Notes under the pieces: model-generated
Seen by the model: the letters and a program-made list of their open reading frames with translations, nothing else
Database searches by the model: none
Told to the model about the DNA's origin: nothing
DNA from: Eggerthella sp. CAG:368
GTDB lineage: Bacteria > Actinomycetota > Coriobacteriia > Coriobacteriales > Eggerthellaceae
NCBI GenBank assembly: GCA_000434775.1
Contig: FR895469.1
Coordinates: forward strand, 15,576-42,619
Length of the DNA stretch: 27,044 nt
Direction of reading: 5' to 3'
Program-made: the position numbers and the translations under genes
In this document: positions 16,130 through 24,534 of the stretch, piece after piece
How positions within the stretch are numbered: position 1 is the stretch's first letter
Layout of the letters: the number at the start of each line of letters is the position of its first letter

Positions 16130-16795
16130 CTAAAAGCCATAGTGGCTTAAAAATTCTTTGGTTATTCCTGATGATTTTTGTTCTGGCTGTTCTTGCGAAG
16201 CAGCAATTGGCTGCAACATCAACCGTTCGACATATTTGCCCACAAGGTCGTTTTCAAGATTCAACACATCCCCAACCTTTTTTGATGCAAGGTTGGTTTG
16301 AGCTCGAGTGTGAGGAATGATTGAAACACTAAAGTTGGAATTGGTAACCTTAGCAACCGTAAGGCTAATCCCATCAAGGGTAATGGACCCTTTTTCAATG
16401 ATGTAGCGCAAGATGTTACTGGGAGCTTCAACGGTATACCAAACCGCATTGTCGTCTTCTTTGATAGAAGAAATAGTGCCAACCCCATCGATGTGCCCTG
16501 AAACAATATGACCGCCAAATCTGCCACCAGCAAGCATGGCACGCTCCAAATTAACAGGGCTTCCAATATGTAAGCTTCCCAAAGAAGACCTATTGAGAGT
16601 TTCGTGCATTACATCGGCAGAAAAAGAATGGCTCGTAAACGAGGTTACCGTAAGGCAAACGCCATTGGTTGCGATACTGTCTCCTAAGTGAACATCTTCC
16701 AAAACCCTGCTTGCATTCACGGTCAAAACGCAAGAATGCGCCCCCTTTCGAATGGAAGCGACTGAACCCACCTCTTCGATAATCCCCGTGAACAT
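16130..16795 (-). CDS. ribE: Riboflavin synthase, alpha subunit
   Basis: This enzyme dismutates two lumazine molecules to riboflavin and 5-amino-6-ribitylamino-uracil. The 221-residue product shows the duplicated lumazine-binding barrel. Repeat 1 begins MFTGIIEEVGSV and has GDSIATNGVCLTV. Repeat 2 has the RFGGHIVSGHIDGVG junction and GSITLDGISLTV. The length slightly exceeds the usual 200-215 because of a C-terminal tail ending LSHYGF. The start ATG immediately abuts the ribD stop codon (TAGATG) with a GAGGTGA SD inside ribD, so translation is probably coupled. In Bacillus nomenclature this gene is ribB/ribE. Confidence 0.96.
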   Translation of the reverse strand: MFTGIIEEVGSVASIRKGAHSCVLTVNASRVLEDVHLGDSIATNGVCLTVTSFTSHSFSADVMHETLNRSSLGSLHIGSPVNLERAMLAGGRFGGHIVSGHIDGVGTISSIKEDDNAVWYTVEAPSNILRYIIEKGSITLDGISLTVAKVTNSNFSVSIIPHTRAQTNLASKKVGDVLNLENDLVGKYVERLMLQPIAASQEQPEQKSSGITKEFLSHYGF

Positions 16796-17887
16796 CTATT
16801 TCACCTCGCATTCGAGAAGAATGTCGTCTCCCAAAACCTCAACCGAAGGTTTTGTAAAAAGAAACGCCTGGCTTGGTAGTTCGACACCTTCACCCGAAAC
16901 AGGTGAAGGAGCAGTTTTACCACCGAAAACTTTAGGCGCAATATATGCCTGAACGCGATTGACAAGATGATCGGAAAAAAGAGACCAGAGAAGCGTTGCT
17001 CCCCCTTCAACCATTACACTATCGATACCCTTTGTACCCAAGCATTGCATCAGAGCAGAAAGATCAACGCTTCCCTCTTTTTCGGGAAGAATCTCAACAT
17101 CGCATCCACACGCTTTGAGTTGCTCGATCTTCTTTTCGTCATTGCAACAGGTGGCAATAAGAGTAGGAACTTCATGTGCCGTGCGAGGAATTTGTAAATC
17201 GGGAGTAATTCTTAGATGAGAATCAAGCACTACACGCAAGGGGTTTTTGACTTCCTTACTCTCAAGGCGACAGGTAAGCTGAGGGTTGTCTGTTAAAACG
17301 GTATTGATACCAACCATAATGGCAGAATAGCGCTGCCTATCGAGATGGACTCGTTTGCGTGCTTTCTCAGAAGTAATCCATTTTGAGGCGCCTGTTTTTG
17401 TTGCAATTTTCCCATCAAGAGTCATGGCGTATTTAGCAATAACATACGGGGTTTTTGCTTGAATGTAATGGAAAAACACTCGATTAACGCCGTTGCATTC
17501 TTCTTCAAGAACTCCTTCAGTAACCGATATTCCCGCTTCTTTAAGTTGCGCGATACCTTTACCCGCTACTAAAGGATTCGGATCAGGAGAGCCAACCACA
17601 ACACGAGAAACCTCTGCTTCAATCAAAGCCTGAGTGCAAGGAGGCGTTTTCCCCCAATGACAACAAGGTTCCAATGTTACGTACACCGTAGAACCCTTGG
17701 GGCTTTCAACACAGCTAGCAAGAGCCTCGCGTTCAGCATGCAATGCCCCAAATTTTGTGTGCCAGCCCCTACCAATTACTTGGTCGTTTTTCACTACAAC
17801 GGCACCAACTAAAGGATTAGGATTAACCCATCCTGCACCATTTTGTGCAAGCTCTATTGCCATACGCATATAATCTTGATCATTCAA
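16796..17887 (-). CDS. ribD: Bifunctional diaminohydroxyphosphoribosylaminopyrimidine deaminase / 5-amino-6-(5-phosphoribosylamino)uracil reductase
   Basis: This enzyme performs the second and third steps of the pathway. The N-terminal zinc deaminase has HAE (50-52) and PCCHWGKTPPC with C75 and C84 as zinc ligands. The C-terminal NADPH-dependent reductase has AKYAMTLDGKIA, SKWIT and the VEGGATLLWSL motif. I place the start at a TTG (17887) because AGGAGG lies 8 nt upstream and the 363-residue length matches the family. The frame is open to an ATG at 17974, but that codon lies inside the riboswitch terminator hairpin and has no SD. The ATG at codon 7 is a less well placed alternative. First gene of the operon, controlled by the FMN riboswitch. 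Confidence 0.95.
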   Translation of the reverse strand: MNDQDYMRMAIELAQNGAGWVNPNPLVGAVVVKNDQVIGRGWHTKFGALHAEREALASCVESPKGSTVYVTLEPCCHWGKTPPCTQALIEAEVSRVVVGSPDPNPLVAGKGIAQLKEAGISVTEGVLEEECNGVNRVFFHYIQAKTPYVIAKYAMTLDGKIATKTGASKWITSEKARKRVHLDRQRYSAIMVGINTVLTDNPQLTCRLESKEVKNPLRVVLDSHLRITPDLQIPRTAHEVPTLIATCCNDEKKIEQLKACGCDVEILPEKEGSVDLSALMQCLGTKGIDSVMVEGGATLLWSLFSDHLVNRVQAYIAPKVFGGKTAPSPVSGEGVELPSQAFLFTKPSVEVLGDDILLECEVK

Positions 17888-17956
17888 TTGCAACACCTCC
17901 TTTCGCTGTTCATATATCTTGCGAATACAACTTCTCGGAATAATGAAAAGAGGTGT

Positions 17957-17991
17957 AAAAAAGCCCTGAAACACAAAAGCATTTCAGGGCT
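17957..17991 (-). terminator. Riboswitch-controlled terminator before ribD
   Basis: On the minus strand AGCCCTGAAA (17982-17991) pairs with TTTCAGGGCT (17962-17971) over a 10-nt loop, followed by TTTTT. The AGGGC element also occurs in the first stem of the FMN aptamer (TTCAGGGCG), as expected for switching between aptamer and terminator. Confidence 0.9.
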
Positions 17992-18023
17992 CGACAATCA
18001 CCACGTAACAGAGTGAACTCTTT

Positions 18024-18183
18024 GCATCTTCTTTCATCCGGACTATAACCGTTGGCTTTGGCCTTTAACCAAATCAGCCTCTTTACTCAAAGAGGGTCGC
18101 GGGCTTCAAGTTTGCATGAACTACAGCTATTCATTCACAAAACCGATACCGCCAGTGAGGAATTCCACCTCGCCCTGAAGATC
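18024..18183 (-). promoter_or_regulatory. FMN riboswitch (RFN element)
   Basis: The conserved RFN blocks are present in order on the minus strand: ATCTTCAGGGCGAGGTGGAA, CTGGCGGTATCG, AAGCCCGCGA, GATTTGGTTAAA, CCAAAGCC, ATAGTCCGGATG, AAAGAAGATGC. The closing P1 stem pairs ATCTTC with GAAGAT. It precedes an intrinsic terminator and the ribDEBAH operon, so FMN should cause premature termination. Confidence 0.96.
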
Positions 18184-18204
18184 GTATTCAATTTTCACTT
18201 AGCT

Positions 18205-18232
18205 ACTATACTCCACCAAAGAATCTCGTCAA
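18205..18232 (-). promoter_or_regulatory. Promoter of the riboflavin operon
   Basis: TTGACG (-35, 18227-18232) and TATAGT (-10, 18205-18210) are separated by 16 nt on the minus strand. Transcription would start near 18198, just before the riboswitch. Confidence 0.8.
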
Positions 18233-18235
18233 GAC

Positions 18236-18275
18236 AAAAAACTCCCTTCCGCATTGATAAACGAAAGGGAGTTTT
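18236..18275 (-). terminator. Terminator of the por operon
   Basis: On the minus strand AAAACTCCCTT (18265-18275) pairs with AAGGGAGTTTT (18238-18248) over a 16-nt loop and ends in a T-run. It lies 20 nt after the porB stop and abuts the -35 of the rib promoter. Confidence 0.85.
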
Positions 18276-18294
18276 GAAAAACCTAAAGAATTCC

Positions 18295-19239
18295 TTAGAG
18301 ATCCTTAGAGCCTTCTACGCGACCTTCAAGATACTTCCAGTAGCGATCAACATCATTTTGAATCTCTTCCAGAAGATGCTCATTGCCTGGCTTAAAGAGG
18401 TGCTTAAAGCGACCCTGTGGCTTTAAGAAATCAGCAACAGGAATGAGATTCTTATCGCGAACAGGCGTAAGCTTCCACTTACCATGATCAACCTCAAAGA
18501 GAGGCCAGAACTTGGAGTTAACAGCCATACGGCAAATTTCCGCCGTATCAGCAGAACCGATACGCCAACCACGTGGACATGGAGCTAAGATATTCAAGAA
18601 AGCAGGGCCGTCAACAGCAATAGCTTTCTCTGCCTTATTAACAAGGTCACGCCAATTGCCAACAGTTGCCTGAGCTGCATAAGGAATACCATGAGCAGCA
18701 ATGATGGAAGTAAGATCTTTGCGAGATTCCATCTTGCCTTGTTGAACCTTACCAACCTCGGAAGTGGTTGCCCATGCGCCCTTAGGAGTTGCAGATGAAC
18801 GCTGAATACCAGTGTTCATGTATGCGCCATTATCGTAGCAAACATATACGATGTCGTGGCCACGCTCCATAGCGCCAGATAAAGACTGAAGACCAATATC
18901 ATAGGTGCCACCGTCGCCGCCGAAAGCAACAAATTTAATCTTCTTGTCTGCAGGAATTTTACCAGCACGCTGAAGACCCTTATACGCTGCCTCAACACCA
19001 GAAATCGTTGCACCAGCGTTAGCAAATGCGTTATGGATGAAAGGAACATTCCAAGCATTATCAGGGAAAATGCTGGTGGAAACTTCCAAACAACCCGTAG
19101 CGCCTGCGCAAACTACATCATAATCATTGCGACCCATAAGAACCTGACGAACCGCAATAGAAGCACCGCAACCACCGCAGAGACGATGTCCAGGAGCTAA
19201 ATCGTCGGGGCGAGTAGATAATTCTTTAATGTTAGCCAT
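18295..19239 (-). CDS. porB: Pyruvate:ferredoxin oxidoreductase, beta subunit
   Basis: The 314-residue TPP-binding subunit of the oxygen-sensitive enzyme interconverts pyruvate + CoA and acetyl-CoA + CO2, passing electrons to ferredoxin. The family signature is clear: GHRLCGGCGAS (cysteines for the proximal iron-sulfur cluster), CAGATGCLE, the GGDGGTYDIG thiamine-pyrophosphate motif near residue 109, and CYDNGAYMNTGIQRSSATP. Length agrees with archaeal-type four-subunit PORs. It lies 12 bp after porA, with ATG at 19239 preceded by GGGGGCATAAC. A terminator follows. Oxoisovalerate or another 2-oxoacid is a possible alternative substrate, but the full set of sequence features fits pyruvate best. 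Confidence 0.94.
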   Translation of the reverse strand: MANIKELSTRPDDLAPGHRLCGGCGASIAVRQVLMGRNDYDVVCAGATGCLEVSTSIFPDNAWNVPFIHNAFANAGATISGVEAAYKGLQRAGKIPADKKIKFVAFGGDGGTYDIGLQSLSGAMERGHDIVYVCYDNGAYMNTGIQRSSATPKGAWATTSEVGKVQQGKMESRKDLTSIIAAHGIPYAAQATVGNWRDLVNKAEKAIAVDGPAFLNILAPCPRGWRIGSADTAEICRMAVNSKFWPLFEVDHGKWKLTPVRDKNLIPVADFLKPQGRFKHLFKPGNEHLLEEIQNDVDRYWKYLEGRVEGSKDL

Positions 19240-19251
19240 TGTTATGCCCCC

Positions 19252-20439
19252 TTACTCTTCAATACCAAGATACTTGATGGAACCGTCATAGGTACCCTGA
19301 ACACGCTGTTCAAGTTCAGTGAATACTTCGTTCATTTGGTCGAGCGTAATGTCTGCTCCACCAAGACCAACGATGTAGTCATTAACAGGAACGGTGAGAC
19401 CAGCCTCGTAAAACGCCGAACGAACCTCCAACGAAAGAGGAGCATGAGGAGAACCAAAGGAATCGGAACGATCAAGAACCGCAACAGCCTTAGCGTTTTT
19501 ACATGCTTCTGCAATCTGCTTTGCAGGGAATGGGCGGAAGACGCGAGGACGAACTACTCCAACCTTCTTGCCTTCAGCGCGAAGTTTACGTGCCTGGAAA
19601 CGAGCGTTACCAGCGCAAGAACCCAGAACAACAATGATGTAGTCGGCATCTTCGCAACCCCAAGCGTCAACAAGATCAAAAGGACGACCTGTAATTTCTG
19701 CCCACTCTTTACCATGCTTTTCAAATGCCTCAAGAGCATTATCTGCAGCTTGTCGTTCAGTAAGCTTGTACTTCATATAACCATTGCCGAGCGTTGCAAA
19801 CATACCCTGACCAACAGGATTGTCGGTATCGAGCAAAGGATAGAGCGGTTTGTATTCGCCCACATAGTCTTTTACAACTTGGTCTTCTTCCATAACGCAA
19901 CAATCCATTGCGTGGGTAGTAACAAAACCATCAAGGGTTGTAAGAACGGGGAGCAAAACATTTGGATCTTCAGCGACCCTAAACGCAATGATGGTGTTGT
20001 CGTATGCTTCTTGGGCAGTTTCAGCAAACATGATGCACCAGCCCGTATCGCGCGCCCCCATAATATCAGAATGGTCACCATGAATGTTAATAGGAGCAGA
20101 AAGAGCACGGTTTGCATTTGCCATAACAATTGGACAACGCATACCAGATGCTACATGTAATTCTTCCCACATAAAGGCAAGACCCTGAGAACTCGTTGCA
20201 GTTGCAACGCGAGCGCCTGCAGCAGATGCACCAATACAAGCAGAAAGCGCAGAATGCTCAGACTCAACAGGAACATACTCCGTAGTTACCTTGCCATCTG
20301 CAACGAATTTTGCATATCCTTCAACAATGGTGGTCTGAGGAGTAATAGGATAAGCAGCCATTACGTCAGGATTTACCTGGCGGAAAGCATCAGCAACCAT
20401 CTGGTTACCCGTAGCAGAAAACATCTTCTTATCAGTCAT
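19252..20439 (-). CDS. porA: Pyruvate:ferredoxin oxidoreductase, alpha subunit
   Basis: The 395-residue catalytic subunit carries the pyrimidine-binding and transketolase-C-like domains. Seen in the sequence are AYPITPQTTIVEGYAKF near residue 35, the EYVPVESEHSALSACIGA region with the glutamate typical of the TPP-activating site, SSQGLAFMWEELHVASGMRCP, and NRALSAPINIHGDHSDIM. Domain II begins around residue 250 (DADYIIVVLGS) and contains VGVVRPRVFRPFP. It starts 2 bp after the porD stop and has GGGGAG upstream as SD. It forms a heterotetramer with PorB, PorC and PorD, all encoded here. Confidence 0.95.
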   Translation of the reverse strand: MTDKKMFSATGNQMVADAFRQVNPDVMAAYPITPQTTIVEGYAKFVADGKVTTEYVPVESEHSALSACIGASAAGARVATATSSQGLAFMWEELHVASGMRCPIVMANANRALSAPINIHGDHSDIMGARDTGWCIMFAETAQEAYDNTIIAFRVAEDPNVLLPVLTTLDGFVTTHAMDCCVMEEDQVVKDYVGEYKPLYPLLDTDNPVGQGMFATLGNGYMKYKLTERQAADNALEAFEKHGKEWAEITGRPFDLVDAWGCEDADYIIVVLGSCAGNARFQARKLRAEGKKVGVVRPRVFRPFPAKQIAEACKNAKAVAVLDRSDSFGSPHAPLSLEVRSAFYEAGLTVPVNDYIVGLGGADITLDQMNEVFTELEQRVQGTYDGSIKYLGIEE

Positions 20440-20441
20440 GA

Positions 20442-20768
20442 CTACTCCCCTTCCTGAGCTTGAGCTTCAGACTCTTGAATAAGCTCAAGAGCGCCAAACT
20501 TGCACTCGTGAACGCAAATGCCGCAGCCTTTGCAGTGCTGAAGGTCGATACCGGTCATTTCACCATCTTCAATCTCGATGGAAGAATCAGGGCAGTAAGC
20601 CCAGCAAAGCATGCAGTTGGTGCATTTCTCGCTATCCCAAATAGGACGCATGGAGCGCCAACCACCGGTGTAGCAATTGACTGAAGTGCCCCCTTCTGGA
20701 CAAACAAAACCCGTAGGGAAATCCGAAGGCTTCCAGTTTTCGTAATCAGAACCGTCAAACTTAGTCAT
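20442..20768 (-). CDS. porD: Pyruvate:ferredoxin oxidoreductase, delta subunit (2[4Fe-4S] ferredoxin-type)
   Basis: The product has 108 residues with two ferredoxin motifs: CTNCMLCWAYCP and CKGCGICVHEC. These should bind two [4Fe-4S] clusters that carry electrons between the TPP site and external ferredoxin. The N-terminal extension (VCPEGGTSVNCYTGGWRSMRP) is typical of PorD. Its ATG overlaps the porC stop by one base (TAATG), which implies translational coupling. Confidence 0.95.
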   Translation of the reverse strand: MTKFDGSDYENWKPSDFPTGFVCPEGGTSVNCYTGGWRSMRPIWDSEKCTNCMLCWAYCPDSSIEIEDGEMTGIDLQHCKGCGICVHECKFGALELIQESEAQAQEGE

Positions 20769-21340
20769 TACTCTTGCACCTCCTGATAAGCACGATCAGC
20801 GGACTCGAGATTAGCATCAATCATCTCTTGTGAGAATTTCTTTCCAAAAGTAATAACCAAACGCTCTTTAACAAGATCAAGCGGGAACAAGCCTGATACT
20901 TTAGCTAAAGCACCAACAATAGGAGTGTTAGGCATGTCTTTTTTGATAGTTGCAAGAGCAATGCCTGTAGCGTCTACTACGGCAACTTTCATTGATGCTG
21001 GAGCATCAACTGCCTTGCGAGCCTCTTCAACAGACATCGTAGTATTGAAAATAATTGTTCCATCATCAGACATACCTTCTTTTACGTCTGTTGATGCCAG
21101 TAACGTGTCATCCAAAACAATAACAATATCTGGATTCTGAATGTTGTTGTGAACTTCGATTGGCTCACTTGATACACGTGTGTACGCTTTCAGCGGAGCA
21201 CCCGTACGTTCTGGGCCATACTCAGGCATTGCCTGGATATAGTTGCCCTGCAAAAGCGCCGTATCTGCAACGAGCTTCGCTGCCGTAACCGCACCTTGGC
21301 CTGCACGAGCGTGCCAGCGGATTTCGGTCAACTGTGACAT
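20768..21340 (-). CDS. porC: Pyruvate:ferredoxin oxidoreductase, gamma subunit
   Basis: The 190-residue subunit has the conserved opening EIRWHARAGQGAVTAAKL, then YIQAMPEYGPERTGAPLKAYTR and a C-terminal NTPIVGALAKVSGL stretch, all hallmarks of the gamma domain that binds CoA in related enzymes. It is the first gene of porC-porD-porA-porB. SD GAGAGGAGAGG is directly upstream of the ATG. The subunit order gamma-delta-alpha-beta is the common one in archaea and many anaerobic bacteria. Confidence 0.95.
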   Translation of the reverse strand: MSQLTEIRWHARAGQGAVTAAKLVADTALLQGNYIQAMPEYGPERTGAPLKAYTRVSSEPIEVHNNIQNPDIVIVLDDTLLASTDVKEGMSDDGTIIFNTTMSVEEARKAVDAPASMKVAVVDATGIALATIKKDMPNTPIVGALAKVSGLFPLDLVKERLVITFGKKFSQEMIDANLESADRAYQEVQE

Positions 21341-21384
21341 ACCTCTCCTCTCGTCTTAAGGTCTGCTTTCAAACAAGCTTCTCC

Positions 21385-21393
21385 ATTCTAACA
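21385..21393 (-). promoter_or_regulatory. Candidate extended -10 promoter of the por operon
   Basis: TGTTAGAAT on the minus strand fits an extended -10 (TGnTAGAAT), about 45 nt before porC. No good -35 is seen, so the call is tentative. Confidence 0.4.
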
Positions 21394-21479
21394 GCTGCAA
21401 ACTAGTGCGAGAAAGAAGTATCTAGGGTCGTAGTTTTAGATTCGGTCAACGGGAATTACCCATAATCAAGATATCCTTC

Positions 21480-21507
21480 AGGCAATATTCAAATATTGAG
21501 ATTGCCT
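21480..21507 (-). repeat. Nested inverted repeats downstream of the membrane protein gene
   Basis: AGGCAAT/ATTGCCT (21480-21486, 21501-21507) overlaps a tighter pair CAATATT/AATATTG (21483-21489, 21492-21498). The two cannot form at once. It lies 10 nt beyond the stop codon of the membrane gene, but no U-run follows, so a terminator role is uncertain. Confidence 0.6.
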
Positions 21508-21517
21508 CTCAAAAGAA

Positions 21518-23695
21518 CTAGGTCCAGAATTCGACCATTTCTAGTATTCCCTGGTAAGCCCATGAATACACATCAGAATACCACCCTGTTTCAGGAACGA
21601 AACACAACATAAGCGAATAAAAAACGCTCACAAACACCAGAACCGCCATAATACGCAAAAAGACTTTATGATTGAGTTCTTCTGGTTTACATGCCTCATT
21701 AACTATAAAGGCCAAAAGAATAACGGGAACCAAGAACAACAGCGTGAAATCAGCATAGTAGCGCTGTAAAATGCCAGCCATCTGAGCATCAAGGAGTGCC
21801 ACAATCACTCCCGAAACCAGCATGGTAATTACAACGCCTGCAATCGTATTCGTAGAGCGCGTTCTGAAGCGGAAGGCTAAAATCCTTCGCGAAAAAGCAA
21901 GCAACCACAAAACAGGAAGACAAGCAAAGATTCCGCCGAAGGTTACTTCTTTAATGGTTTGCCCCATATAGGTCGTGTCAAACGTTGTTGGCTGAATCCA
22001 CGGGAACACACCTGTTGTTGATGGAGTTTGCAAAAAATAAGCGAACAGTGCAGGAAGGAATCTGCCAGGATTTGTTCCGCGCTGCGTCATGTCATTAACC
22101 GTAAGGTTATAATTCGCACCAAAATCAGTAAACGATCCGAATCGAGCACGGTTATACATCATAATTCCGATGGCAACTACCGCATAAGGAGCGATCAAGC
22201 ATATGAACTCTTTAATTCCTTTTTTCGTAGTGATGTGCTTTTCAGTAATGAATTTTCTCCAAAACAACGGAAATGCCAACAGTGAAAAAACGAGGAGCTG
22301 TGGTCTACATCCCGCCACAAGAGCCATGCATAATGAGCCAGCCAAATACCAAAGCCACGCTTTTTCAGAAGCTCTTCCTCTCATCCAACAATAAAGGCCC
22401 CAAACCGTAAACGCCAAAGCCAGCATAATAGGAAGCGAATAGAACGTAGGGAATTTTATGAGATACAAAATCCCCGAACACATAACAAGAGGAATTTGAA
22501 GCAAGAGCAAAAGTCCAAGGCTAACTCGTTTGAAGTGATAGCGCGCGAACCTATCGAGCAAGCCCGTAATTCCCAAGATAAAGGCAATACACGATATCAA
22601 AACGCCAATCGCGGTCGGAAACGACGCCCCCGTAAGTAAATAAAAAGGCAAATAGAACAGCAATACAGGAACTACGCCAAAGTAGACATAGTAATGGCCT
22701 TCATAATATGCCACATCAAACAGATATTCTTCACCTGTTTGTTTTTGAAGTTCTTCTCTTGCACCCTTATCGTAGGGGTTGTCCATATCAACAAGCCACT
22801 GAGGAGGCTCAACTTCTAAATAAAGCTGTCCATCTGCCATTGCCTTGGCCAGTTCAGCATATTGCTGAGCATTATCGCCCCCTGTTTTAAACGTGGTAAT
22901 AGGAGCGCTACCATCCCAAGAACCTGAATTGTAGTTCGGTGTCGCAACACCGACTAAGTTAGATCCCATAAAAAGATAGCCGGAAATAAGAACAATCTCT
23001 ATACCCGTAACCAACACCGTGCACAGTTTAGTTTTCCGAGGATGCTCTTTTAAGTAGCACCGATAGATACTTGAACGGGGCCTGAAGATATAAAGAAGGG
23101 CCAACAACCCAGCCGTCATCAAGAAACGCGTTGAATTAAAAGCGAACGACTGAGGAGTATTAACAGAAATTGAATTAAGAAAAATGGGATAGGATGTTTC
23201 GTCACCTGTTATTTCAATCTTTAAGCTATCGACTCTTCCCGAGGTTTCCAGATAGATGTACTGACTGTCTTCATTGTTTGTTGCAACATTAACATCGGGA
23301 ACACCAAAGGTGTATTCCGTTGTTGAAAAATACGTTTCGTGCGCCTCATCGGTAAACCAAATAGAGAGCGTAACATCCTGCGCAGGCTGCGAATTATCAA
23401 AATCAAGACGTATGTTGTACACGTCTTTATTAAGGTTATGAAACTCAACGCTCTTTTCTTGGGCAGTGAACTTAAACTGTTTTTCGTCATCAGTGAGCGG
23501 AAGATCAATTTGAGAATCTAGCTTAACTTCGTTATAGGAACTCGAACGAAAATAGTTCATGTTAAAAACAAACGATTCAAGCAAAAAAGCAATAACGAAA
23601 ACAACCAGAGCGCATTTGACAGTATGAAGCAAGGTGGCCTTATGTTTCTTAAGACCCCAGTATAGTTGCTCTGTTATGTTTTCTACGGATATCAC
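21518..23695 (-). CDS. Large polytopic membrane protein, putative GT-C-type glycosyltransferase
   Basis: The 725-residue product has one N-terminal helix (about 26-47), an extracytoplasmic beta-rich domain of about 150 residues, then roughly ten or more further hydrophobic helices. A conserved-looking outside loop reads GGDNAQQYAELAKAMADGQLYL, then DMDNPYDKGAREE, then DVAYYEGHYYVYFG just before a helix. I recognise this pattern from uncharacterised bacterial membrane proteins related to GT39/GT-C enzymes, which use lipid-linked sugars for wall or protein glycosylation. That role is inference. The start is GTG at 23695 with AAGGAA upstream. It follows adk with a terminator between, and por follows it. 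A glycosylation role would fit the large surface protein in this window, but no linkage is shown. Confidence 0.82.
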   Translation of the reverse strand: MISVENITEQLYWGLKKHKATLLHTVKCALVVFVIAFLLESFVFNMNYFRSSSYNEVKLDSQIDLPLTDDEKQFKFTAQEKSVEFHNLNKDVYNIRLDFDNSQPAQDVTLSIWFTDEAHETYFSTTEYTFGVPDVNVATNNEDSQYIYLETSGRVDSLKIEITGDETSYPIFLNSISVNTPQSFAFNSTRFLMTAGLLALLYIFRPRSSIYRCYLKEHPRKTKLCTVLVTGIEIVLISGYLFMGSNLVGVATPNYNSGSWDGSAPITTFKTGGDNAQQYAELAKAMADGQLYLEVEPPQWLVDMDNPYDKGAREELQKQTGEEYLFDVAYYEGHYYVYFGVVPVLLFYLPFYLLTGASFPTAIGVLISCIAFILGITGLLDRFARYHFKRVSLGLLLLLQIPLVMCSGILYLIKFPTFYSLPIMLALAFTVWGLYCWMRGRASEKAWLWYLAGSLCMALVAGCRPQLLVFSLLAFPLFWRKFITEKHITTKKGIKEFICLIAPYAVVAIGIMMYNRARFGSFTDFGANYNLTVNDMTQRGTNPGRFLPALFAYFLQTPSTTGVFPWIQPTTFDTTYMGQTIKEVTFGGIFACLPVLWLLAFSRRILAFRFRTRSTNTIAGVVITMLVSGVIVALLDAQMAGILQRYYADFTLLFLVPVILLAFIVNEACKPEELNHKVFLRIMAVLVFVSVFYSLMLCFVPETGWYSDVYSWAYQGILEMVEFWT

Positions 23696-23730
23696 GATTC
23701 CTTATTGTAAAAGAAAAGTAACAAAAACAA

Positions 23731-23766
23731 GAAAAATCCTCTAAGGAGAACCTCCCTAGAGGATTT
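23731..23766 (-). terminator. Intrinsic terminator after adk
   Basis: On the minus strand AAATCCTCTA (23757-23766) pairs with TAGAGGATTT (23734-23743) over a 13-nt loop and runs into TTTTTC. It lies 25 nt after the adk stop. Confidence 0.85.
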
Positions 23767-23791
23767 ACGTTTTGTTTTATAAAGCAGTTAT

Positions 23792-24418
23792 CTAGAGCTT
23801 GAGAGCTTCTTCAATAGATGCAAGAACCTCTTCTGGATCACGATCGCCATCGATCTCAACCAAAAGATCACATCCACGATAGTAATCAATCAAAGGAGCA
23901 GTTGAGTTTTCATACACATCAAGACGATTGCGAACTGTTGCCTCATTATCGTCATCGCGCTGATACATTTCACCATTGCATTTAGGGCATGTTGCATCAG
24001 CATCAGTTCCGATAAAACCACACTCACGGCACATACGGCGAGAGGTAAGACGTTTGATGATTACCTCCTTGTCAACATCAACAAGAAGAGCTGCAGTTAA
24101 TGGACGCTCAAGCTTAGAAAGCTCAGAATCAAGAGCGACAGCCTGAGTGGAGGTACGAGGAAAACCATCGAGGATAAAACCTTTTTCGGTGTCCTTATCC
24201 TGGAGACGCTCTTTAACAAGATCAATTACAAGATCATCAGGAACCAAATCGCCCGCATCCATGTAGGTTTTTGCCTTAATTCCCAAAGGAGTTTGATTCT
24301 TTACCGCTGCGCGCAAAATGTCGCCCGTAGAAATATGAGCAAAACCATACTTCTCAACTAACTTGGCAGCCTGAGTGCCTTTGCCAGCACCGGGTGCACC
24401 TAACAAAACGATATTCAT
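23792..24418 (-). CDS. adk: Adenylate kinase
   Basis: The 208-residue cytoplasmic enzyme catalyses ATP + AMP = 2 ADP. The P-loop is GAPGAGKGTQ (7-16), the AMP site has the STGDILRA motif, and GFILDGFPRTSTQA is the NMP/core signature. The LID domain carries a four-cysteine zinc site (CRECG...CPKC), as in Gram-positive-type long adenylate kinases. I place the start at 24418 (MNIVLLGAPG) with AAAGGAT upstream, not the upstream in-frame ATG at 24442. It follows secY by 116 bp with a hairpin in between, as in many spc operons. The usual next genes map and infA are absent here. Confidence 0.96.
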   Translation of the reverse strand: MNIVLLGAPGAGKGTQAAKLVEKYGFAHISTGDILRAAVKNQTPLGIKAKTYMDAGDLVPDDLVIDLVKERLQDKDTEKGFILDGFPRTSTQAVALDSELSKLERPLTAALLVDVDKEVIIKRLTSRRMCRECGFIGTDADATCPKCNGEMYQRDDDNEATVRNRLDVYENSTAPLIDYYRGCDLLVEIDGDRDPEEVLASIEEALKL

Positions 24419-24470
24419 TAATAATCCTTTCAACTGTGCCATAGCACTATTTTACAAATAGGCCCCTCAT

Positions 24471-24513
24471 TAAAACAACCCTTCCCTAGCGCATTAACAC
24501 GAGAGAAGGGTTG
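24471..24513 (-). terminator. Possible terminator between secY and adk
   Basis: On the minus strand CAACCCTTC (24505-24513) pairs with GAAGGGTTG (24476-24484) over a 20-nt loop, then TTTTA. Long loop and short U-run suggest partial termination. Confidence 0.55.
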
Positions 24514-24534
24514 ATAAAACCAAACGAGTTCCTC

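Noticed and set aside
17888..17974. Upstream ATG start for ribD
   Set aside because: It lies within the riboswitch terminator hairpin without SD and would add a 29-residue tail not found in the family.
23696..23736. Promoter for the membrane protein gene (TTGTTT / TACAAT)
   Set aside because: The -10 would lie only a few bases before the SD and the spacing is 15 nt; not convincing.
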